DNA of 64,000 nucleotides from Arthrobacter sp. CJ23 (GTDB taxonomy: Bacteria > Actinomycetota > Actinomycetes > Actinomycetales > Micrococcaceae), in the NCBI RefSeq assembly GCF_024741795.1, contig NZ_CP102950.1:3286001-3350000 (forward strand), in the 5' to 3' direction. Under the pieces are notes generated by a model. That model worked only from the letters and a program-made list of their open reading frames with translations, did no database searches and was not told the DNA's origin. This document shows, piece after piece, positions 8,667 to 19,247 of this stretch; the first letter of the stretch is position 1; every line of letters starts with the position of its first letter. Position numbers and translations under genes: made by a program.

Positions 8667-10256
8667 CTATTCCCACTCGATGGTTCCCGGTGGCTTGCTG
8701 GTCACGTCCAGCACCACGCGGTTCACGCCGTCCACCTCGTTGGTGATCCGGTTGGAGATCTTCGCCAGAAGGTCGTACGGGAGGCGCGACCAGTCGGCCG
8801 TCATGGCGTCTTCCGAAGAGACCGGGCGCAGGACGATCGGGTGGCCGTAGGTACGGCCGTCGCCCTGGACGCCCACGCTACGGACGTCTGCCAGCAGCAC
8901 TACGGGCATCTGCCACACGTCGTTGTCCAGGCCGGCCGCAGTGAGCTCGGCACGGGCAATGGCGTCGGCCTTGCGCAGCAGGTCCAGACGCTCCCGGTTG
9001 ACTTCACCGACGATGCGGATGCCGAGGCCGGGGCCCGGGAACGGCTGGCGGCCAACGATTTCCTGCGGCAGTCCCAGCTGGGCACCGACGGCACGGACCT
9101 CGTCCTTGAAGAGTGCCCGCAGCGGCTCAACGAGCTCGAACTGCAGGTCCTCCGGCAGGCCGCCCACGTTGTGGTGGCTCTTGATGTTGGCTGCACCTTC
9201 GCCGCCGCCGGACTCGACGACGTCCGGGTACAGCGTGCCCTGGACCAGGAACTTGATCTTCTCGCCGTCGGCAGCGGCCTGGGCGATGATGGCCCGCTCC
9301 GCCTCCTCGAAGGCGCGGATGAATTCCCGGCCGATGATCTTGCGCTTGGTTTCGGGATCGCTGACGCCGGCAAGGGCGGACAGGAAGCGTTCCTGCTCGT
9401 TGGCGACGTAGAGCTTGACGCCGGTGGCTGCCACGAAGTCGCGTTCAACCTGCTCGGCTTCGCCCTCGCGCAGCAGACCGTGGTCCACGAACACGCAGGT
9501 GAGTTGGTCTCCTACCGCACGCTGCACCAGGGCAGCTGCAACGGCTGAATCGACGCCGCCGGACAGGCCGCAGATGACCTTGGAGTCGCCGATCTGCTTG
9601 CGGATACGGTCAACCTGCTCTTCGAGGATGTTGCCGGTGGTCCAGTTCGGAGACAGGCCCGCGCCCTTGAAGAGGAAGTTTTCGAGGACCTGCTGGCCGT
9701 GGGCCGAGTGCTTGACCTCGGGGTGCCACTGCACTCCGTAGAGGTGCTTTTCCTCGTTGGCGAACGCCGCAACCGGGGCGCCGGCCGTGGTGGCCAGAAC
9801 CTCGAAGCCCGCGGGGGCTTCGTGGACGGAGTCGCCGTGGCTCATCCACGTGGTCTGGGATTCCGGCAGGTCCGCCAGAATGGAGCGGGCTTCGCCTACG
9901 GCGGTTGCCTCGGTGGCGCCGTACTCCCGGAGGCCCGTCTGGGCCACGGTGCCGCCAAGGGCATTGGCCATGGCCTGGAAGCCGTAGCAGATGCCGAAGA
10001 CCGGAACGCCGGCTTCAAACAGGTCAGCGCCCACGCTCGGGGCACCTTCGGCGTAAACGCTCGAGGGCCCTCCGGACAGGATGATCGCTGCGGGGTTCTT
10101 GGCCAGAAGCTGCTCGGTGGTGAAGGTGTGCGGAACAATTTCCGAGTACACATTCGCTTCACGGACGCGGCGGGCAATCAGCTGCGCGTACTGGGCACCG
10201 TAGTCAACAACCAGCACCGGCTTCTGGGAAGTCTGGGGTGCGGTGGGAGTAGTCAC
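8667..10256 (-). CDS. guaA: GMP synthase (glutamine-hydrolysing)
   Basis: GuaA aminates XMP to GMP using glutamine and ATP, the last step of guanylate synthesis. The 529-aa protein has an N-terminal class I amidotransferase domain with nucleophile Cys90 (GICYGFQ) and the His178/Glu180 dyad in QWHPE. The ATP-pyrophosphatase P-loop SGGVDS is at 232-237, and the C-terminal dimerisation domain ends in [13 protein letters not shown]. The GTG start at 10256 lies 6 nt after TAGTCT without a Shine-Dalgarno site. GuaB and GuaB3 are encoded a few kilobases away on the same strand, so the guanine branch clusters here. Confidence 0.98.
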   Translation of the reverse strand: MTTPTAPQTSQKPVLVVDYGAQYAQLIARRVREANVYSEIVPHTFTTEQLLAKNPAAIILSGGPSSVYAEGAPSVGADLFEAGVPVFGICYGFQAMANALGGTVAQTGLREYGATEATAVGEARSILADLPESQTTWMSHGDSVHEAPAGFEVLATTAGAPVAAFANEEKHLYGVQWHPEVKHSAHGQQVLENFLFKGAGLSPNWTTGNILEEQVDRIRKQIGDSKVICGLSGGVDSAVAAALVQRAVGDQLTCVFVDHGLLREGEAEQVERDFVAATGVKLYVANEQERFLSALAGVSDPETKRKIIGREFIRAFEEAERAIIAQAAADGEKIKFLVQGTLYPDVVESGGGEGAANIKSHHNVGGLPEDLQFELVEPLRALFKDEVRAVGAQLGLPQEIVGRQPFPGPGLGIRIVGEVNRERLDLLRKADAIARAELTAAGLDNDVWQMPVVLLADVRSVGVQGDGRTYGHPIVLRPVSSEDAMTADWSRLPYDLLAKISNRITNEVDGVNRVVLDVTSKPPGTIEWE

Positions 10257-10262
10257 CGTCCT

Positions 10263-10268
10263 AGACTA
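10263..10268 (-). promoter_or_regulatory. Candidate leaderless -10 (TAGTCT) for guaA
   Basis: TAGTCT ends 6 nt before the GTG start of guaA. Confidence 0.5.
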
Positions 10269-10347
10269 CTTTGCCCGGCCGCCCCGGTGCACCTTGGGGA
10301 CCGTCGCAAGCACCGCAAAACAGCCCCGCGTTAGCGATCTCACATCG

Positions 10348-10851
10348 CTAGTAGCGCTTGGAGGCCTGCGGGTTGGCAGCGAGCTCGGCTTCAACCTGCG
10401 CGTGGAACTTCTTCTCCACGATGAAGGACATCAGCGGAACCACGCCGCCGAGGGCCAGCAGGATGAGCTTCGCGAACGGCCAGCGCATGAGGGACCAGAG
10501 GCGGAAGTTCGAAATCAGGTACACGACGTACATCCAGCCATGCACGATCAGTACTGTGACGGACAGGTTCAGGCCGCCAATGACGCCTTTCGGTTCCGAT
10601 TCCGCGAAACCGAAGCCGAACGGCTGGCCGGTCACGGCGTTCGTGCCGCCGGCGAACAGCGAAAGGCCGAATCCGTAACGGGCCGCGAGCTCGGCACACA
10701 GCAGCAGGAGCATGGCACCGGTGAGGTAGGCCATGACCTTGTAGAACTTCAGCGCGGAGCGGATCTGGGCTTCGGTGCCGCCGAAGCGGCGCTTCTTGCT
10801 CTTGGCGGCTCCTGACTGTTCGGGCTGGACTGCCGGCTTGGGCTCAATCAT
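10348..10851 (-). CDS. DUF3817-family membrane protein
   Basis: The 167-aa protein has a Lys-rich N-terminus and about three membrane spans: near residues 38-57 (KVMAYLTGAMLLLLCAELAA), 97-117 (LSVTVLIVHGWMYVVYLIS) and 128-145. The HGWMYVVYL motif and overall length fit DUF3817, an integral-membrane family common in actinobacteria. Its ATG overlaps the stop of the SURF1-type gene by 4 nt, so the two are translationally coupled. Pairing with SURF1 suggests a link to respiratory-chain biogenesis, but no biochemical role is established and no catalytic residues are evident. Confidence 0.85.
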   Translation of the reverse strand: MIEPKPAVQPEQSGAAKSKKRRFGGTEAQIRSALKFYKVMAYLTGAMLLLLCAELAARYGFGLSLFAGGTNAVTGQPFGFGFAESEPKGVIGGLNLSVTVLIVHGWMYVVYLISNFRLWSLMRWPFAKLILLALGGVVPLMSFIVEKKFHAQVEAELAANPQASKRY

Positions 10852-11729
10852 TGCTGCACCTTTTGTTCTGGCTCATGTTGTTCTGACTCATGGGTTCTTG
10901 AAGGAAGTTGTGCGGGGCCGCCGTCGGGACCGTCGCCGCCGTCTTCGGCGTCCTCATCGGCATTCTCGTCTTCGAGTCCGCGCCGGTGGTCGTCGGCCAC
11001 CATCCGCCACCAAATGTAGAGGGCGAATCCGGCGAAGACCACCCATTCCACGGAGTAGAACAGGTTCAGCCAGTTGACCTGCTGGGCAGGCGGCTGGGCC
11101 GGGATGTTGAGGGCCTTCAGCACTCCGGAGGCGGCAACGGAGGCGCCATCTGAGTTTTCGGCGCTTGCGGCCACAAATCCTGGGTAGCTGGAGACGTCCC
11201 ATTTGTTGATGAGTTCCGCCACCGCGACTGCGGACGCGCGGCCCGGGCCGGCGTCGACGTTGGGCAGCGGCGCTTCGGACGGCAGCAGCCGTCCGGTCAG
11301 TTCAATGGTGCCCGACGGCGGCGGGCCGGCTTCCGCGGGATCGGCCACCCAGCCGCGGGCCACGGGAATCCAAGTCCGCGGAGATGCCGCGGCACCGTTC
11401 AGCGCCGGGGCGCCGTCGACGGCGAAGGCAGACACCACCCAGTAGCCCTTCTGCCCGCCGAACAGCCTGCCTTCGACGAGGACCTGTTTGGCGGGGTCAT
11501 AGCTGCCGGTGGCGCTGACCATCTGGTCTGAGACCGAGCCCGGGAAGAACTGGCCCGGCTTGAGCACCGTGGTGAGGGGCTTGACCTCTTCCACCGTGGA
11601 GGAAACGGGCGCTTCGCTCGTGGTGGACCGGCCGAACTGCCATTGGCTGAGCAGCACGAACACCCCGGACAGGAGGAGCGCAAAGACCAGTCCTGCGATC
11701 CAGCGGGGTTTCAGCGCGGTTTTCAACAC
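10848..11729 (-). CDS. SURF1-family cytochrome oxidase biogenesis protein
   Basis: The 293-aa protein shows the SURF1 layout: an N-terminal membrane span (about residues 8-28, followed by LSQWQFGR), an extracytoplasmic domain with the conserved KGYWVVSAF and WIPVARGW strands, and a second span near the C-terminus (LFYSVEWVVFAGFALYIWWRM). A charged Asp/Glu/Gln-rich tail follows. SURF1 proteins assist haem a insertion in aa3-type cytochrome c oxidase. The GTG start is 6 nt after TACGGT, although AAGGGG just upstream could also act as a weak ribosome site. It overlaps the DUF3817 gene by 4 nt. Confidence 0.92.
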   Translation of the reverse strand: MLKTALKPRWIAGLVFALLLSGVFVLLSQWQFGRSTTSEAPVSSTVEEVKPLTTVLKPGQFFPGSVSDQMVSATGSYDPAKQVLVEGRLFGGQKGYWVVSAFAVDGAPALNGAAASPRTWIPVARGWVADPAEAGPPPSGTIELTGRLLPSEAPLPNVDAGPGRASAVAVAELINKWDVSSYPGFVAASAENSDGASVAASGVLKALNIPAQPPAQQVNWLNLFYSVEWVVFAGFALYIWWRMVADDHRRGLEDENADEDAEDGGDGPDGGPAQLPSRTHESEQHEPEQKVQQ

Positions 11730-11735
11730 CCCTTA

Positions 11736-11741
11736 ACCGTA
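11736..11741 (-). promoter_or_regulatory. Candidate -10 (TACGGT) for the SURF1-DUF3817 pair
   Basis: TACGGT ends 6 nt before the GTG at 11729. The gap itself reads TAAGGG, so leaderless and SD-led readings both remain possible. Confidence 0.35.
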
Positions 11742-11781
11742 CTTCGTCCGGCTGTAGAACAACGAACCCGGGCCCCGCTCC

Positions 11782-12270
11782 CTAGTGGTCGAAGAAGACC
11801 AGACTTGAGTTGATCAGTTCGGAGATGACCTCGGGGTCGTAGGCACGGCGCAGGGAGTCACGGAAGGATTCCTTGGACAGCGACCTCGCCAGGGTGGCCA
11901 GGACTTCCAGGTGGTCGGAGAACGAACTGGCCGGTGTGGCGATGAGCAGGACAAGTGTGGCCGGACCGTCGCTGGCGCCGAAGTCCAGTGCGTGGCCGAA
12001 CTTGGTGACGCCCACTGCGATGGAGATCCTGGACACGTACTCGCTGCGGGCATGCGGCAGGCCGATGCCGCCGGGCAGGCCGGTGGCCAGCTGGTGTTCG
12101 CGGGAATGTACCTGTTCGAGGAAGCCTTCGAGGTTGGATATGCGCCCAGCGGCGTAGAGCCGTTCGGCGAGCTGCGCGGCGGCGTCAATCTTGTCCACGG
12201 CTTCAAGCTCAAGAACCACGGTGTCCGGTGTGGTCAGTTCGGCATCATACGGATCCAGTGGTTCGGCCAC
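11782..12270 (-). CDS. PTS EIIA domain protein (fructose/mannitol type)
   Basis: This 162-aa protein is a stand-alone PTS_EIIA type 2 domain. The phosphoacceptor His73 lies in the family motif GGIGLPHAR, and the LVLLIATPASSFSDHLEVLATLA segment matches the EIIA-Fru/Mtl core. EIIA relays phosphate from HPr to an EIIB domain, but no EIIB or EIIC gene is nearby. It lies 44 nt downstream of glpD on the same strand and probably shares its transcript. Its GTG start has a GGAGGG site. The orphan setting suggests either service to a distant permease or a regulatory role in glycerol use. Confidence 0.9.
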   Translation of the reverse strand: MAEPLDPYDAELTTPDTVVLELEAVDKIDAAAQLAERLYAAGRISNLEGFLEQVHSREHQLATGLPGGIGLPHARSEYVSRISIAVGVTKFGHALDFGASDGPATLVLLIATPASSFSDHLEVLATLARSLSKESFRDSLRRAYDPEVISELINSSLVFFDH

Positions 12271-12314
12271 GTCGTTTCCCTCCAGTACGGCCTCCCGGCC
12301 GGGTCCATTGCCTG

Positions 12315-14066
12315 TCAGCGCAGGGGAATGATGTCATCCACTCCCATGCGCGCGGCATCCGCGGATTCGTCGTCGGGCTGCTGCTGGCTGAGTCGCTCGG
12401 CTTCGACCCGTGCCAGATAGTGCCTGATTTCGCTTTCCCACTGCGCTTCGCTCCAGCCAAGGATGTCACCCATCAGCTTAGCGACTACCGGAACCGCGGA
12501 CACACCGCGGTCCCAGGACTCGATCGAGATGCGGGTCCGCCGGGTGAGGACGTCGTGGACGTGCCGCGCCCCCTCATGCGTGGTGGCGTAGACGACCTCT
12601 GCCGCGAGGTAGTCGTCGGCGCCGGGGAGCGGATCGCCGAGACTGGGTTCGTTGGCGATGAGGGCAAGCAATTCGGAGGCCAGGGAGCCGTAGCGGTTGA
12701 GCAGGTGCTCCACACGCGCCACATGGACGCCGGATTCTTCCGCCGCACGTACGCGTCGGTTCCAGGCGGCTTTGAACCCTTCGGCGCCCAGCAGCGGGAT
12801 GGTTTCCGTGCAGCTTGCGGGAACGCGCTCGTCCATGGCCCTGGTGGCCTCGTCCACGGCGTCCTTCGCCATCACACGGTAGGTGGTGAACTTCCCGCCG
12901 GCCACCACCACGAGGCCAGGTACGGGGTGCGCCACGACGTGCTCACGGGAGAGCTTGGCGGTGGAATCGTTCTCGCCGGCCAGCAGGGGCCGGAGCCCCG
13001 CGTAGACACCCTCCACGTCCTCACGGGTCAACGGCCGTTTCAGGACGCGGTTGACATGTTCCAGGACGTAGTCGATGTCCTTGCTGGACGCCGCCGGATG
13101 TGCCTTGTCCAGCTTCCAGTCGGTGTCCGTGGTTCCGATGATCCAGTGCCTGCCCCAGGGGATGACGAAGAGCACGGACTTTTCGGTACGCAGGATCAGC
13201 CCCACCGTGGATTGGAAACGGTCACGGGGAACCACCAAGTGGATGCCTTTGGATGCGCGGACCTTCAACTGGCCGCGCTCAGTGACCATGGCCTGGGTTT
13301 CGTCCGTCCACACCCCGGTGGCGTTGACCACTTGCTTCGCCCGGACAGCGAACGTGCTGCCGTCCTCCTGGTTCTCCAGCTTGGCGCCGACCACCCGCTC
13401 GCCTTCCCGGAGGAATTCGACCACCCGCATCCGGTTGACGGCGTGTGCCCCGTAGTGGGCCGCCGTGCGGACCACGTTGACCACCAGGCGGGCATCATCC
13501 ACCTGGGCGTCGTAGTAACGGATGGAACCCACGAAGGCGTCGTTCTTGAGGCTCGGGGCCGCCCGCAGGGTGCCGCGCCGGAAGAGGTGCTTGTGCATGG
13601 GCACGCCGCGGCTGTTGCCGGAGGTGATGCCCAGGGTGTCGTAAAGCAGGATGCCCGCACCGACGTAGGGCCGCTCCCAGAACCTGCGAGTCAACGGGTA
13701 GAGGAACGGGACCGGGCGGACCAGGTGGGGGGCGATGCGCTGGATGAGGAGGCCGCGTTCCTGCAGCGCCTCCTGTACCAGCCCGAAGTCCAGCATCTCG
13801 AGGTAGCGGAGCCCGCCGTGGATCAGCTTTGAGGACCTCGAGGACGTCCCTGACGCCCAGTCCCTGGCCTCGACGATGCCGACCGTCAGGCCGCGGGTTA
13901 CGGCGTCGAGGGCCGATCCGGCACCCACCACGCCACCGCCGACAATGAGGATGTCGAGCTCCTGCCCGGGAACACTGGTGCCCTTCAGGACCTCGATGGA
14001 TGCGGCACGGGATTCGGGGCTGAGGGCACCGGCCTTCCCGCTCGGCCCGCCTGCGGCACTGCTCAT
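12315..14066 (-). CDS. glpD: Glycerol-3-phosphate dehydrogenase (FAD)
   Basis: GlpD oxidises sn-glycerol-3-phosphate to dihydroxyacetone phosphate at the membrane, passing electrons to quinone. The 583-aa protein has the FAD-binding GGGVVGAG at 43-50, the SSRSSKLIHGGLRYLE signature, RYYDAQVDDARLV and the late GGKFTTYR motif, with the DAO C-terminal domain after it. The ATG at 14066 is preferred over an upstream in-frame codon at 14087 because GGAGG lies 6 nt before it. The EIIA gene follows on the same strand. No glycerol kinase or facilitator gene is in the window. Confidence 0.95.
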   Translation of the reverse strand: MSSAAGGPSGKAGALSPESRAASIEVLKGTSVPGQELDILIVGGGVVGAGSALDAVTRGLTVGIVEARDWASGTSSRSSKLIHGGLRYLEMLDFGLVQEALQERGLLIQRIAPHLVRPVPFLYPLTRRFWERPYVGAGILLYDTLGITSGNSRGVPMHKHLFRRGTLRAAPSLKNDAFVGSIRYYDAQVDDARLVVNVVRTAAHYGAHAVNRMRVVEFLREGERVVGAKLENQEDGSTFAVRAKQVVNATGVWTDETQAMVTERGQLKVRASKGIHLVVPRDRFQSTVGLILRTEKSVLFVIPWGRHWIIGTTDTDWKLDKAHPAASSKDIDYVLEHVNRVLKRPLTREDVEGVYAGLRPLLAGENDSTAKLSREHVVAHPVPGLVVVAGGKFTTYRVMAKDAVDEATRAMDERVPASCTETIPLLGAEGFKAAWNRRVRAAEESGVHVARVEHLLNRYGSLASELLALIANEPSLGDPLPGADDYLAAEVVYATTHEGARHVHDVLTRRTRISIESWDRGVSAVPVVAKLMGDILGWSEAQWESEIRHYLARVEAERLSQQQPDDESADAARMGVDDIIPLR

Positions 14067-14170
14067 CGGACGCCTCCAATCGCGCAAAAAAGCCCGTAGT
14101 CCCCCACACTACCTACTGATGGCATTCTTGGGCAGGGCGATCCAGGCGGCGTGCCGGGTCCGGACGCGCA

Positions 14171-14214
14171 AGAGCCCGCCATCCCTCGCTGCAGGCGAAA
14201 GGACGGCGGGCTCT
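14171..14214 (-). terminator. guaB3 terminator hairpin
   Basis: AGAGCCCGCC pairs with GGCGGGCTCT across a 24-nt loop, and the stem can extend by four more bases with one mismatch. It lies about 30 nt after the guaB3 stop. Confidence 0.65.
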
Positions 14215-14242
14215 GGAACGGCGGAGCGTCCGGCGTGCCTGA

Positions 14243-15379
14243 CTAATGTCCGGAGTACGGCGAGACGACGACGTCGACGCGCTGGAATTCCTTGAGGTCC
14301 GAGTATCCGGTGGTGGCCATGGAGCGGCGCAGGGCACCGACCAGATTGGAGGTGCCGTCGGTGTGATGGCCCGGTCCGAAGAGCACCTCTTCGAGGGGGC
14401 CCACAGTGCCGACGTTGACGCGGTCGCCGCGGGGCGATTCGAGGTGGTGGGCTTCCGGACCCCAGTGCCAGCCGCGGCCGGGAGCCTCATCGGCGCGGGC
14501 CAGCGCGCTGCCGAGCATGACGGCGTCGGCGCCCATGGCGATCGCCTTGACGATGTCGCCCGAGCTGCCCATGCCGCCGTCGGCGATCACGTGCACATAG
14601 CGTCCGCCGGACTCATCCATGTAATCGCGGCGGGCTGCGGCGACGTCGGAGATGGCGGAGGCCATCGGCGAGTGGATGCCGAGGGCGCGGCGCGTGGTGC
14701 TGGTGGCACCGCCGCCGAAGCCCACCAGGACACCGGCGGCGCCGGTGCGCATCAGGTGCAGGGCAGGCGTGTAGCCGGCGGCACCGCCGACGATCACGGG
14801 GACGTCGAGCTCGTAGATGAACTGCTTGAGGTTCAGCGGCTCGTGCGTCTTGGAGACGTGCTCGGCGGACACCGTGGTGCCGCGGATGACGAAGATATCG
14901 ACGCCGGCAGCCACCACGGTCTTGTAGTGTTCCTGCGTGCGCTGCGGCGTCAGGGAGCCGGCAACGGTCACGCCGGCGGCGCGGATCTCGGCGAGCCGGG
15001 AGCTGATCAGCTCGGGCTGGATGGGCGCCTTGTAGAGGTCCTGCATGCGGCGCGTGACGGCCGGGCTGCTGGTTTCGTCGCTGAGGCCGGCGATTTCGTC
15101 CAGCACTGCCTGCGGGTTTTCGTAGCGGGTCCACAGGCCTTCGAGGTCCAGGACACCGAGGCCGCCCAGGCGGCCCAAGGCGATGGCGGTGTCCGGGGAC
15201 ATCGCCGAGTCCATGGGGGCACCGATCACGGGCATATCGAACTTGTAAGCGTCGATCTGCCAGGAAACAGAGACGTCCTTCGGGTCACGGGTGCGACGGT
15301 TGGGGACGATCGCGATGTCATCCAGGGAGTAGGCACGACGCCCACGCTTGCCACGGCCAATCTCAATCTCGTAAGTCAC
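14243..15379 (-). CDS. guaB3: GuaB3-family IMP dehydrogenase-like protein
   Basis: The 378-aa protein has the (beta/alpha)8 barrel of IMP dehydrogenase but no CBS domains, which defines GuaB3. The IMPDH active-site loop GSICTTR is replaced by GATSTTR, putting Ser227 where catalytic Cys stands in the GuaB encoded at 17419. GAPMDSAMS and DGGMGSSGDIVKA keep the phosphate-binding glycines. The physiological reaction of actinobacterial GuaB3 is not settled. The GTG start is 6 nt after TAAACT. It lies between an ABC exporter and glpD, close to guaB and guaA, as in mycobacteria, where guaB2 and guaB3 adjoin. Confidence 0.93.
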   Translation of the reverse strand: MTYEIEIGRGKRGRRAYSLDDIAIVPNRRTRDPKDVSVSWQIDAYKFDMPVIGAPMDSAMSPDTAIALGRLGGLGVLDLEGLWTRYENPQAVLDEIAGLSDETSSPAVTRRMQDLYKAPIQPELISSRLAEIRAAGVTVAGSLTPQRTQEHYKTVVAAGVDIFVIRGTTVSAEHVSKTHEPLNLKQFIYELDVPVIVGGAAGYTPALHLMRTGAAGVLVGFGGGATSTTRRALGIHSPMASAISDVAAARRDYMDESGGRYVHVIADGGMGSSGDIVKAIAMGADAVMLGSALARADEAPGRGWHWGPEAHHLESPRGDRVNVGTVGPLEEVLFGPGHHTDGTSNLVGALRRSMATTGYSDLKEFQRVDVVVSPYSGH

Positions 15380-15385
15380 TGCTCG

Positions 15386-15391
15386 AGTTTA
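15386..15391 (-). promoter_or_regulatory. Candidate leaderless -10 (TAAACT) for guaB3
   Basis: TAAACT ends 6 nt before the GTG start at 15379. There is no Shine-Dalgarno sequence. Confidence 0.5.
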
Positions 15392-15413
15392 TCCCAGTGC
15401 GGCTGTCCTCCCG

Positions 15414-17255
15414 CTAACCGCGGCTGGCCTCGTCCACGTTGAGCTGGGATTCGAACATCCTGAAGTAGCGCCCGCGCAGTGCCACCAGCTCCTTGTGCGT
15501 GCCTTGTTCCACGATCCGGCCGTCCTCCAGCATGTACACGATGTCGGCCTTTTCGATGGTGGCCAGGCGGTGGCTGATGGCGATGATGGTGCTGCTGCGG
15601 TCAGCGAACAGCCGGGTGAAGATCCGGTGCTCGGCCAGGGCGTCGATCGCCGACGTCGGTTCGTCCATGACCATGAAAGAGGCGTCACGGTAGAAGTTCC
15701 TGGCCATGGCCAGCCGCTGCCACTGCCCGCCGGACAGGCCGCTGCCCTTCCGTCCCCGGGGGTCCTCCATCCAGTTGCTGACGTGGTTGTCCAGGCCGTT
15801 GGGCAGCTTCTCGATGAACTCCATGGCCTCGGCATCGGACGCGGCCCGGCGGATCCGGGCATCGTCGCGGGGTTCGTCGACATCACCGAAGTAGATGTTT
15901 TCCGCCGCCGTGGCGAACTCATATTTGAGGAACTCCTGGCTCAGCACCGCCAGGTGCCGGTGCCAGCTCTTGACGTCGACGCCGGCCAGGTCGGCGCCGT
16001 CGAGCAGCACGTTGCCGGAATCCGGGCGATACAGGCCCGCCAGGATGCGGATGAGCGTGGACTTCCCCGCGCCGTTCTCGCCCACGATCGCAATGTGCTG
16101 GCCGTGCCTGATGGTCAAGGAAACGCCTTTGATGACCTCGATGTCGCTGCCGGTGTAGCTGAAGCGGATGTCCTGCATTTCCACGGTTTCGGGGGCATGG
16201 GCAAGCGGCGGCTCCGTCCCGGACGGCACCGGAAGGGCCATGAACAGCTCGTAGTCCTTGAGATTGGCAAGGTCCTCGTCGATGGAGCTCAGCGAGGACA
16301 CGAGGTTGTTGGCTGTGGAGAGCGCACGGCTGACGATCTGCTGGATGTACAGGAACTGGCCCACCGGCTGGGCCCGGGCGATGATCTGCCCCACCACCCA
16401 GATGAGGGAAACCACCTCCGCACCGTACTGCAGGGCATCGGCCGCCAACTGCTTGGGGATGTAGCGTTTCTGGAAGTCGAGCCGGCGCCGTTCGTCCTGG
16501 TCACGCAGCCTGGAGCGCAGCCCCATGAGGAACCCGACAATTCCGTACAACCGCATCTCGGCAATGTGCTGGGGCCGCAGCAGGTTGGTCTCGATCATCC
16601 GCCGCTGCCGGCGCGAGTCAATCTGGGTGTTCCAGTGCGCGATCTGTTCCCGGGACAGTTTGAACTGCAGGTACACGCTGGGCACGATCGCCACAAGCAC
16701 GATCACGGCGATCCACCAGCTGACCAGCAACAGGGCCCCGACGGCCAGAACGACGGACACCAACTGGGTGAAGATGGCGGCGATGCGGTCCAGGACCCGG
16801 GCGTAGGAATCCGAGAAACGCTTGGCTCGGTCGTACAGGTCCACCGTCTCTTTGTCGTCGTAGCGCCAAAACTCCAGCGCCAGGAAGCGCTCGTACATCA
16901 TGTCGCCGACTATCGCCCCCACTTTGAAGCTCATGAGCTGCTGGATGTAGCGGTCAACGCTGCTGAAGGCGCCCCAGAACAGGCCCAGCGCCGCGGTGAC
17001 GATCACGTACAGGATGGCCCGCGGGCCGGCGTCGGGATCTCCCGCATAACCGGCTGCCAACGCGGTGGTGGTCAGTGCGGCGTAGTACGTGGTGACCAAA
17101 GGCAGCGTGGCGGAAATCAGGGAACCGGCCACTTTCATGATGACGGCGGCCGGCGAGGCTTTGAAACTGACCTTGAGAACCTGCCCGACGGCGCGGGCGT
17201 ACGGGCGGAGCGCGAGCTTGCGCTGCGGCGCTCTGGCCGGAATCAGTTCGGACAT
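15414..17255 (-). CDS. ABC transporter, fused permease and ATPase
   Basis: The 613-aa protein is a half-transporter of the exporter type. The N-terminal half has about five to six membrane segments (clear ones near residues 35-60, 80-100, 160-195 and 280-295). The nucleotide-binding half has Walker A GENGAGKST at 392-400, the LSGGQ signature near 502, Walker B FMVMDEPTSA near 525 and the switch His in AISHRLATI. It would act as a homodimer, since no partner half-transporter is adjacent. Substrate is unknown; the family covers lipids, peptides and drugs. The ATG is 6 nt after TAGGCT. Confidence 0.92.
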   Translation of the reverse strand: MSELIPARAPQRKLALRPYARAVGQVLKVSFKASPAAVIMKVAGSLISATLPLVTTYYAALTTTALAAGYAGDPDAGPRAILYVIVTAALGLFWGAFSSVDRYIQQLMSFKVGAIVGDMMYERFLALEFWRYDDKETVDLYDRAKRFSDSYARVLDRIAAIFTQLVSVVLAVGALLLVSWWIAVIVLVAIVPSVYLQFKLSREQIAHWNTQIDSRRQRRMIETNLLRPQHIAEMRLYGIVGFLMGLRSRLRDQDERRRLDFQKRYIPKQLAADALQYGAEVVSLIWVVGQIIARAQPVGQFLYIQQIVSRALSTANNLVSSLSSIDEDLANLKDYELFMALPVPSGTEPPLAHAPETVEMQDIRFSYTGSDIEVIKGVSLTIRHGQHIAIVGENGAGKSTLIRILAGLYRPDSGNVLLDGADLAGVDVKSWHRHLAVLSQEFLKYEFATAAENIYFGDVDEPRDDARIRRAASDAEAMEFIEKLPNGLDNHVSNWMEDPRGRKGSGLSGGQWQRLAMARNFYRDASFMVMDEPTSAIDALAEHRIFTRLFADRSSTIIAISHRLATIEKADIVYMLEDGRIVEQGTHKELVALRGRYFRMFESQLNVDEASRG

Positions 17256-17261
17256 GACCTC

Positions 17262-17267
17262 AGCCTA
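17262..17267 (-). promoter_or_regulatory. Candidate leaderless -10 (TAGGCT) for the ABC transporter
   Basis: TAGGCT ends 6 nt before the ATG at 17255. Confidence 0.45.
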
Positions 17268-17300
17268 ATCCGCACAGGCACGCCCTGCCGCACAGACGCA

Positions 17301-17330
17301 GGTACCCCGCGGGAAATCCCGCGGGGTACC
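17301..17330 (-). terminator. Strong hairpin downstream of guaB
   Basis: A perfect 13-bp inverted repeat (GGTACCCCGCGGG) with a 4-nt AAAT loop lies about 90 nt beyond the guaB stop. No long T-run follows, which is common for actinobacterial terminators. Confidence 0.7.
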
Positions 17331-17375
17331 GATGCGCACTGGGCACGCTGTGCATGGGCCCACGGCGCCCGGGTT

Positions 17376-17403
17376 CCCTGGCCGCAGCGAAGCGAGGCCA
17401 GGG
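17376..17403 (-). terminator. Second hairpin just after guaB
   Basis: CCCTGGCC and GGCCAGGG form an 8-bp stem over a 12-nt loop, 16 nt after the guaB stop. It may act in tandem with the stronger hairpin at 17301-17330. Confidence 0.45.
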
Positions 17404-17418
17404 AGGCGCCGGGGAGTG

Positions 17419-18960
<1,542 letters not shown>

Positions 18961-18985
18961 CTAACGGGTAGGGGTTGCAGCCGAT

Positions 18986-19012
18986 GACCAGCCCGTCATT
19001 ACGGGTCTGGTC
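18986..19012 (-). other. Hairpin in the guaB leader
   Basis: GACCAG-CCCGT on the plus strand pairs with ACGGG-T-CTGGTC, giving an 11-bp stem with one bulged base and a short loop. It is centred about 70 nt upstream of the guaB start, within the probable 5' leader. A TACTAT hexamer further upstream (about 19033-19038) is a weak -10 candidate. The rest of 18931-19133 shows nothing else I can name. Confidence 0.4.
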
Positions 19013-19133
19013 CGTGCAGGTATTGGATAAATAGTAGAACCTCGGCGGCGATCGCCATATTCCGCGGTGGCAATGTGTGAGCAACGGCACGCGGCGGCAG
19101 GCCGCCGTCGGGCATATATTGCCGCGGCTACCG

Positions 19134-19247
19134 CTAGTTCCACCCGGTGGCTGCAAGGAAATCCCGTTCGATGAACGGAGTCAGTGTCTTGGCAAACGTG
19201 GCCGAAAGGTGGTTGCTGTCCTTGTAGGCGATGACGTTGCCTACGAC
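19134..19247 (-). pseudogene. C-terminal remnant of an SGNH/acyltransferase-3 protein
   Basis: The last roughly 37 codons of a gene survive, reading VVGNVIAYKDSNHLSATFAK and continuing to a TAG at 19134. The DSNHLS stretch is the catalytic Asp-x-x-His block that ends SGNH hydrolase domains, for example behind OafA-type membrane acyltransferases. Upstream of Val the frame runs into the opposite-strand gene and loses similarity to that family. The 5' end of the gene is therefore missing, apparently deleted. It is not expected to be functional. Confidence 0.65.
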
